Below, in pieces: positions 7,299 to 11,412 of a DNA stretch of 11,412 nt. Made by a program: the position numbers and the translations under genes. Every line of letters begins with the position of its first letter. Position 1 is the first letter of the stretch. The stretch lies in NCBI GenBank assembly GCA_002697475.1, contig NZVW01000105.1, positions 1-11,412 of the forward strand, read 5' to 3'. The notes below the pieces were generated by a model. It was not told the DNA's origin and made no database searches. It was given only the letters and a program-made list of their open reading frames with translations. Source of the DNA: Aquimarina sp. GTDB lineage: Bacteria > Bacteroidota > Bacteroidia > Flavobacteriales > Flavobacteriaceae.

Positions 7299-7496
7299 TT
7301 AATTGTGAATTACTCTGACCTTAGCCGCAATAATCCCTTTTCTTCCTTCTTCTTCTTGATATTCTACTTTGTCACCTTCGTTTAAGGCTTCTCCGTTCAA
7401 CCCGGAGGCATGTACGAAAATATCCTTTCCTGTTTCGTCGTTGGTAATAAATCCGTAGCCTTTGGATTCATTAAAGAATTTAACTGTTCCTTCCAT
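7299..7496 (-). CDS. Cold-shock domain protein (CspA family)
   Basis: A 65-residue single cold-shock domain, an OB-fold that binds single-stranded RNA/DNA and typically acts as an RNA chaperone. The RNP1 motif KGYGFI (12-17) and RNP2 motif DIFVH (25-29) are intact, with the usual opening GTVKFFNESKG and an ending IIAAKVRVI. Length is normal for the family. The upstream stretch (7497-7589) is very T-rich on this strand and has no Shine-Dalgarno. A candidate -7 box TACCTTTA (7539-7532) differs from TAnnTTTG in its last base and lacks a TTG partner, so the promoter is uncertain; co-transcription with the genes upstream is also possible, since I see no terminator after 7590. Whether it is cold-induced or constitutive cannot be told. 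The symbol is left blank because Csp paralogues are not separable by sequence alone. Confidence 0.93.
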   Translation of the reverse strand: MEGTVKFFNESKGYGFITNDETGKDIFVHASGLNGEALNEGDKVEYQEEEGRKGIIAAKVRVIHN

Positions 7497-7589
7497 TGTA
7501 ATAAAAAAATAAAAAATAAATAATTGAAATCTAAAGGTAGGTTTATTTATTGTAATCGTTATTATGAAAATGATAAATCTTAAAAAAAA

Positions 7590-7853
7590 CTATGGTTTAG
7601 AGGATTCATTTTCTTTATCATAATCCATCATTTTTTTTAGGTTTTCCTTGTTTAGCATGTAATCATTAACTTTTTTTCCTTTCCATCTATATATTATAAA
7701 AATAGGCATAAGAACAAAGGCAGTAAGTAATATTCCAATCCCTACCCATCTGTCCCCAACAATGTGATCATTATTGTTCTTAAAATAGTAGCCGATACCT
7801 ATTAATACTAATATTAAAACAAAAAGTATCCTTATAACATATTTCATCATCAA
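7590..7853 (-). CDS. Small two-helix membrane protein downstream of clc, function unknown
   Basis: 87 residues with two predicted membrane helices, about 6-24 (IRILFVLILVLIGIGYYF) and 36-55 (WVGIGILLTAFVLMPIFIIY), joined by a short polar loop (KNNNDHIVGDR). They are followed by a charged tail RWKGKKVNDYMLNKENLKKM and an acidic end. By the positive-inside rule the lysine-rich tail is probably cytoplasmic, giving a hairpin with both ends inside. The gene begins with three consecutive ATG codons (7853-7845), so the start may vary by up to two residues. It starts 13 nt after the clc stop on the same strand, which indicates co-transcription. I do not recognise the family. Its spacing, membrane location and size would fit an accessory subunit of the ClC protein, but no motif supports this. 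Confidence 0.75.
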   Translation of the reverse strand: MMMKYVIRILFVLILVLIGIGYYFKNNNDHIVGDRWVGIGILLTAFVLMPIFIIYRWKGKKVNDYMLNKENLKKMMDYDKENESSKP

Positions 7854-7866
7854 TGACTTTTAAAAA

Positions 7867-9654
7867 TTAGCGGGTAAAGTTAATGAGTTCTCTTCGATAA
7901 GCGGTTAATAGTTTAGATTTTGATATGAAGCCAATATATTTACCTTTTTTAGTAACCGGAAGGTTCCAGGCTCCTGTATCCTGAAATTTTTGCATGGCAG
8001 TTTTAGCATCATCATCTTCAAACATTATTTCTGTAGTGACTGGGCTCATGATATTTTCGACTAATACGGTATGATATTTCGTGATATCAAACATTATATC
8101 CCTGATATTATCAAGACTTACTACACCTATGAGGATTCCTTTTTTATTAATTACCGGAAAGAAATTTCTATTAGATTTGGCTACAGCTTCGCTTAAGAGT
8201 TGTTTTAGAGAGTAATCAGGGTAAACAGTAATAAAATTAGTTTCAATACATTGTCTTAACTTCATTAATGTTAATACCGTTTGATCCTTATCGTGGGTCA
8301 ATAAGCTGCCTTGCTCAGCAAGCTCACGGGTGTAAATGTTATGTTCAATTTTGTTTTTGGAAATAATAAATGAAATAGCAGTGGTAATCATTAATGGAAC
8401 AAAAAGTTCGTAACTAGTCGTAATTTCTGCTATTAAGAAAATGGAGGTTAAAGGAGCATGTAGTACTCCTGAAATTAGGCCAGCCATTCCAAGAAGTGTA
8501 AAGTTTGATTCAGAAACATGAAATCCAAAACCGAGATTATTTATCACCTTGGCTACTACATTACCTAAAGAACTGCCCATAACCATAGTAGGGATAAAAA
8601 TACCGCCATACCCACCTGCGGCAAAAGTAGCAGTCATCGCTATAGCTTTAAAAACTGTTATGCCTGCAAGTAATCCAATAATGATCCAGATATTGGATTC
8701 AATTTCCTTAAATGGAGTAGTACCAATAGCTTTAAGATAATCACCCCTTAACAAATCATTTATGAACCCAAGACCTTCACCATATAATGGAGGAATGAAA
8801 TATAGCATAATACCTATGGCTAAACCCGCAATAAGTAATCTATATATCTTCTTTTTGAAATTGTCAAATATAGAAAGCACCCAAAAGTACATTTTGGTAA
8901 AGTAGATTGAAGCAAAGGCAGTACCAATTCCTAAGGCAATAAAAAATGGTATATCCTGAATATTGAATTTTTCAACTACTTCAAATCTAAAGAGTACTTC
9001 GTCACCTAAAAAGAAGTAAGACGTGACAATCGAGGATACTGATGCAAATAGTAAGGGTAATAATGAGGTTAATGTCAGGTCAAGACTAAAAACTTCTACA
9101 GCAAAAACAAGGCCGGCCAAAGGAGATTTGAAAACTGCAGAAATAGCTCCTGCGGACGCACAACCAATAAGTAATGTCCTTATTTTTCTGTTTACATGAA
9201 ACAAAGAACTAATAGACGAACTTAGCGCAGAACCTGAACTAATTGCAGGACCAAGAAGTCCTACAGACCCTCCAAAACCAACAGTAATAGGTGCCAGTAT
9301 AAGAGGCAAATATCCGTGAATAGGTTTTATAACACCTCCAGTCTTGGATAGCGAAAATAGTATAAGAGGTATAGCAGACTTTACTTCTTTTTTAATAATA
9401 TATTTGTTTAATAAGTATACTATTGACAAACCAACGAATGGTGTAATAAAATACAATGTGTTTTGCCAGGAAATAATATCACTTTGTAGCAATTCCTGAA
9501 TAAGGTGAGTAATGTTTTTTAACAGTAACGATACCAAACCCGCCATAAAACCAATAAGAACACTCAATAAGAGTATAAAATTCTTTTCTGGTATATGACG
9601 ATATCTCCATTTAAGTACTTTATAGAACCAAGACTTTTTTGGTGAATCTGGCAT
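7867..9654 (-). CDS. ClC-type chloride channel/transporter with C-terminal CBS pair, gating glutamate replaced
   Basis: 595-residue inner-membrane ClC protein. The membrane core spans about 25-435, followed by two CBS domains (about 477-520 and 534-586) that in other ClC proteins can bind nucleotides and tune gating. Pore signatures: GGSVGLLGP (128-136) at the helix F position, SPLAGLVFAVEV (177-188) for helix H, GGIFIP (350-355) for helix N, and IYTRELA (440-446) with Y441 matching the pore tyrosine. The helix F motif usually reads G-(K/R)-E-G-P; here it is G-L-L-G-P, so the gating glutamate (E148 of E. coli ClcA) is L134. The internal proton glutamate (E203) is V188. Without both, passive anion conduction is more likely than proton-coupled exchange (inference). 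It lies 119 bp after aspS, separated by a terminator, and is followed closely by a small membrane gene. No convincing promoter was found. Confidence 0.93.
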   Translation of the reverse strand: MPDSPKKSWFYKVLKWRYRHIPEKNFILLLSVLIGFMAGLVSLLLKNITHLIQELLQSDIISWQNTLYFITPFVGLSIVYLLNKYIIKKEVKSAIPLILFSLSKTGGVIKPIHGYLPLILAPITVGFGGSVGLLGPAISSGSALSSSISSLFHVNRKIRTLLIGCASAGAISAVFKSPLAGLVFAVEVFSLDLTLTSLLPLLFASVSSIVTSYFFLGDEVLFRFEVVEKFNIQDIPFFIALGIGTAFASIYFTKMYFWVLSIFDNFKKKIYRLLIAGLAIGIMLYFIPPLYGEGLGFINDLLRGDYLKAIGTTPFKEIESNIWIIIGLLAGITVFKAIAMTATFAAGGYGGIFIPTMVMGSSLGNVVAKVINNLGFGFHVSESNFTLLGMAGLISGVLHAPLTSIFLIAEITTSYELFVPLMITTAISFIISKNKIEHNIYTRELAEQGSLLTHDKDQTVLTLMKLRQCIETNFITVYPDYSLKQLLSEAVAKSNRNFFPVINKKGILIGVVSLDNIRDIMFDITKYHTVLVENIMSPVTTEIMFEDDDAKTAMQKFQDTGAWNLPVTKKGKYIGFISKSKLLTAYRRELINFTR

Positions 9655-9740
9655 AAATTAGTTATTGTTATTGTAGGTTTTCCAAGCGTAAAGCCAACAT
9701 CTATTTCTTTTGCTTTAATGGGATGTTGTAGTCTAAAAGT

Positions 9741-9770
9741 AATAAAAAATCCCGCTACAAGGCGGGATTT
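9741..9770 (-). terminator. Rho-independent terminator of aspS
   Basis: Stem AAATCCCGC (9747-9755) with GCGGGATTT (9762-9770) and a 6-nt loop. On the minus strand the stem is followed by TTTTTTATT, a proper U-tract, and it begins only 3 nt after the aspS stop. It separates aspS from clc. Confidence 0.9.
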
Positions 9771-9773
9771 AAC

Positions 9774-11411
9774 TTATAAATCTAACTTGATATGTAGCTC
9801 TTTTAATTGCTCGTTGTCTATGTTAGCAGGTGCATCGATCATCACATCTCTTCCACTGTTATTTTTGGGGAAAGCAATAAAGTCTCGAATTGTTTCCTGA
9901 CCTCCGAGAATCGAAACTAATCGATCTAAACCAAAAGCAATTCCGCCGTGTGGTGGCGCGCCATACTGAAAAGCATCCATTAAAAATCCGAATTGAGCTT
10001 TCGCTTCTTCCTTTGTAAACCCTAAATGATCAAACATTAGTGCTTGAGTGGATTTATCGTGGATACGTATGGAACCACCACCTATTTCGTTACCATTTAA
10101 TACTAAGTCATAAGCATTAGCACGTACCTTTCCGGGTTCTGAATCCAATAACTTGATGTCTTCAGGTTTAGGAGAAGTAAAAGGGTGGTGCATAGCGTGA
10201 TAACGCTCAGTTTCTTCATCCCATTCTAATAACGGGAAATCAACTACCCATAATGGAGCAAATTCATCTTTTTTACGTAATCCAAGACGTTCTGCAAGTT
10301 CCATCCGTAATGCGCTCAATTGAGCTCTTACTTTGTTAGCGTTTCCGGATAGTACACAGATAAGATCACCCGGTTTAGCTCCGGTTACTTCTGCCCACTT
10401 GTATAAATCTTGCTCGTCATAAAACTTATCTACAGAGGATTTTAATGATCCATCTTCATTGTATTTTACATAAACCATTCCCAGAGCACCAATCTGAGGA
10501 CGTTTTACCCAATCAATAAGTTGATCAATTTCTTTTCTTGTATAAGATGCTCCTCTTGGTACAGCAATCCCTACGACCAGTTCTGCATCATTAAAAACTT
10601 TAAAGTCTTTATGTTGTGTTACTGCATTTAATTCTCCAAATTCCATCCCAAAACGAATATCCGGTTTGTCATTACCGTATTTTTTCATCGCTTCATCATA
10701 AGACATACGTGGAAATTTATCTAGGGTAACACCTTTGATCTCTTTAAGAAGATGTTTAGTAAGACCTTCAAAAGTGTCTAGGATATCCTCCTGTTCTACA
10801 AAGGCCATTTCGCAATCGATTTGTGTAAATTCCGGTTGTCTGTCTGCTCTAAGGTCTTCATCTCTGAAGCACTTTACAATCTGGAAGTACTTATCCATAC
10901 CTCCTACCATTAACAATTGCTTAAAAGTTTGTGGAGATTGCGGTAAGGCATAGAACTGTCCTTCGTTCATTCTTGATGGGACTAAAAAGTCTCTAGCTCC
11001 TTCTGGGGTAGACTTAATAAGATATGGTGTTTCTACCTCGATGAAGCCTTGATTAGAAAGATAATTTCGTACAGAAATGGTAACTTTATGTCTAAAAATA
11101 AGATTGTTTTTTACCGGATTTCTGCGAATATCCAGATATCGATATCTCATTCTAAGGTCCTCACCTCCATCAGTACTGTCTTCAATGGTAAATGGAGGAA
11201 CTAATGCTTGATTTAAAACGGTAAGTTCCTGTACAAGAATTTCTACATCTCCGGTGGGTATATTAGGATTTTTAGATTCCCTTTCAATTACTAAACCTTT
11301 CACCTGGATCACAAACTCTCTACCTAAAGTTCTTGCTTGTTCTACTAATTCAGTAGATGTTCTTTGCTCATCGAAGATCAATTGCGTTATCCCATATCGA
11401 TCTCTAAGATC
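9774..11411 (-). CDS. aspS: Aspartyl-tRNA synthetase, 5'-truncated
   Basis: Class IIb synthetase that charges tRNA-Asp with aspartate. The frame runs off the right edge (the residues before IFDEQRTST read DLRDRYGITQL), so the TTG at 11381 is not a start. About 545 residues are visible of roughly 585 expected, and the missing part is the beginning of the OB-fold anticodon-binding domain. Class II motif 2 is FRDEDLRADRQPEFTQID (about nt 10815-10868) and motif 3 is GGIAFGLDRLVSILGG (about nt 9900-9947). The bacterial GAD insertion lies between them (about nt 10280-10500, including KPGDLICVLSG). Catalytic motifs are intact. Whether it is strictly Asp-specific or also charges tRNA-Asn cannot be decided from this fragment. 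It ends directly before its own terminator. Confidence 0.97.
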   Translation of the reverse strand, partial: DLRDRYGITQLIFDEQRTSTELVEQARTLGREFVIQVKGLVIERESKNPNIPTGDVEILVQELTVLNQALVPPFTIEDSTDGGEDLRMRYRYLDIRRNPVKNNLIFRHKVTISVRNYLSNQGFIEVETPYLIKSTPEGARDFLVPSRMNEGQFYALPQSPQTFKQLLMVGGMDKYFQIVKCFRDEDLRADRQPEFTQIDCEMAFVEQEDILDTFEGLTKHLLKEIKGVTLDKFPRMSYDEAMKKYGNDKPDIRFGMEFGELNAVTQHKDFKVFNDAELVVGIAVPRGASYTRKEIDQLIDWVKRPQIGALGMVYVKYNEDGSLKSSVDKFYDEQDLYKWAEVTGAKPGDLICVLSGNANKVRAQLSALRMELAERLGLRKKDEFAPLWVVDFPLLEWDEETERYHAMHHPFTSPKPEDIKLLDSEPGKVRANAYDLVLNGNEIGGGSIRIHDKSTQALMFDHLGFTKEEAKAQFGFLMDAFQYGAPPHGGIAFGLDRLVSILGGQETIRDFIAFPKNNSGRDVMIDAPANIDNEQLKELHIKLDL

Positions 11412-11412
11412 T

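Noticed and set aside
7497..7589. Structured cold-shock leader or riboswitch before the Csp gene
   Set aside because: The 93-nt gap is mostly A/T homopolymer-like sequence with no convincing stem, too short and featureless for a known cold-shock leader.
7867..9654. Fluoride-specific ClC (CLC-F) exporter
   Set aside because: The helix F region and overall sequence resemble Bacteroidota ClC-CBS proteins, and no riboswitch-like leader precedes the gene; nothing points to fluoride.
9683..9690. TACGCTTG (minus strand) as the clc promoter -7 box
   Set aside because: One mismatch in the fixed part of the box and no TTG at the expected distance upstream, so it is not listed as a feature.
11379..11381. 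TTG as the start of aspS
   Set aside because: The upstream codons in frame encode the conserved AspRS stretch DLRDRYGITQL; the true start lies beyond the right edge.

Overview
The window looks like ordinary chromosomal DNA from a low-G+C Bacteroidota, most likely a marine Flavobacteriaceae; I lean towards an Aquimarina-like genus, but this is a guess from protein style and A/T-rich codons. The evidence is a secreted M36 peptidase with a type IX secretion (T9SS) C-terminal sorting domain, flavobacterial versions of Dxs, TadA and dGTPase, almost no Shine-Dalgarno sequences, and two promoters matching the Bacteroidota sigma-ABfrm pattern TTG-N19/20-TAnnTTTG.

Layout. Positions 2-1282 (+) hold a dGTPase-type HD hydrolase cut off by the left edge. 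A 144-bp gap follows with a good promoter and two inverted repeats, then a secreted fungalysin-like metalloprotease (1427-4039, +). That gene converges on dxs (4078-5850, -), and the terminator between them runs into the last codons of dxs. dxs diverges from tadA (5935-6384, +) across an 84-bp gap in which the dxs promoter almost touches its start codon. tadA is followed by a small exported protein of unknown role (6462-7244, +). A near-ideal palindromic terminator then separates this from a minus-strand block: a cold-shock protein (7299-7496), a two-helix membrane protein (7590-7853), a ClC-type anion channel/transporter with CBS domains (7867-9654), and aspS (9774 to the right edge), which has its own terminator.

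How the genes relate. Most are unlinked housekeeping functions: nucleotide pool control, isoprenoid precursor synthesis, wobble inosine formation and Asp-tRNA charging. The only likely functional pair is clc with the small membrane gene 13 nt downstream. I found no mobile elements, CRISPR arrays, tRNA/rRNA genes or defence cassette. I see no clear undescribed multi-gene system. The best leads are the ClC protein whose gating glutamate is a leucine, its small membrane partner, the possibly leaderless dxs mRNA, and the structured leader of the protease gene.
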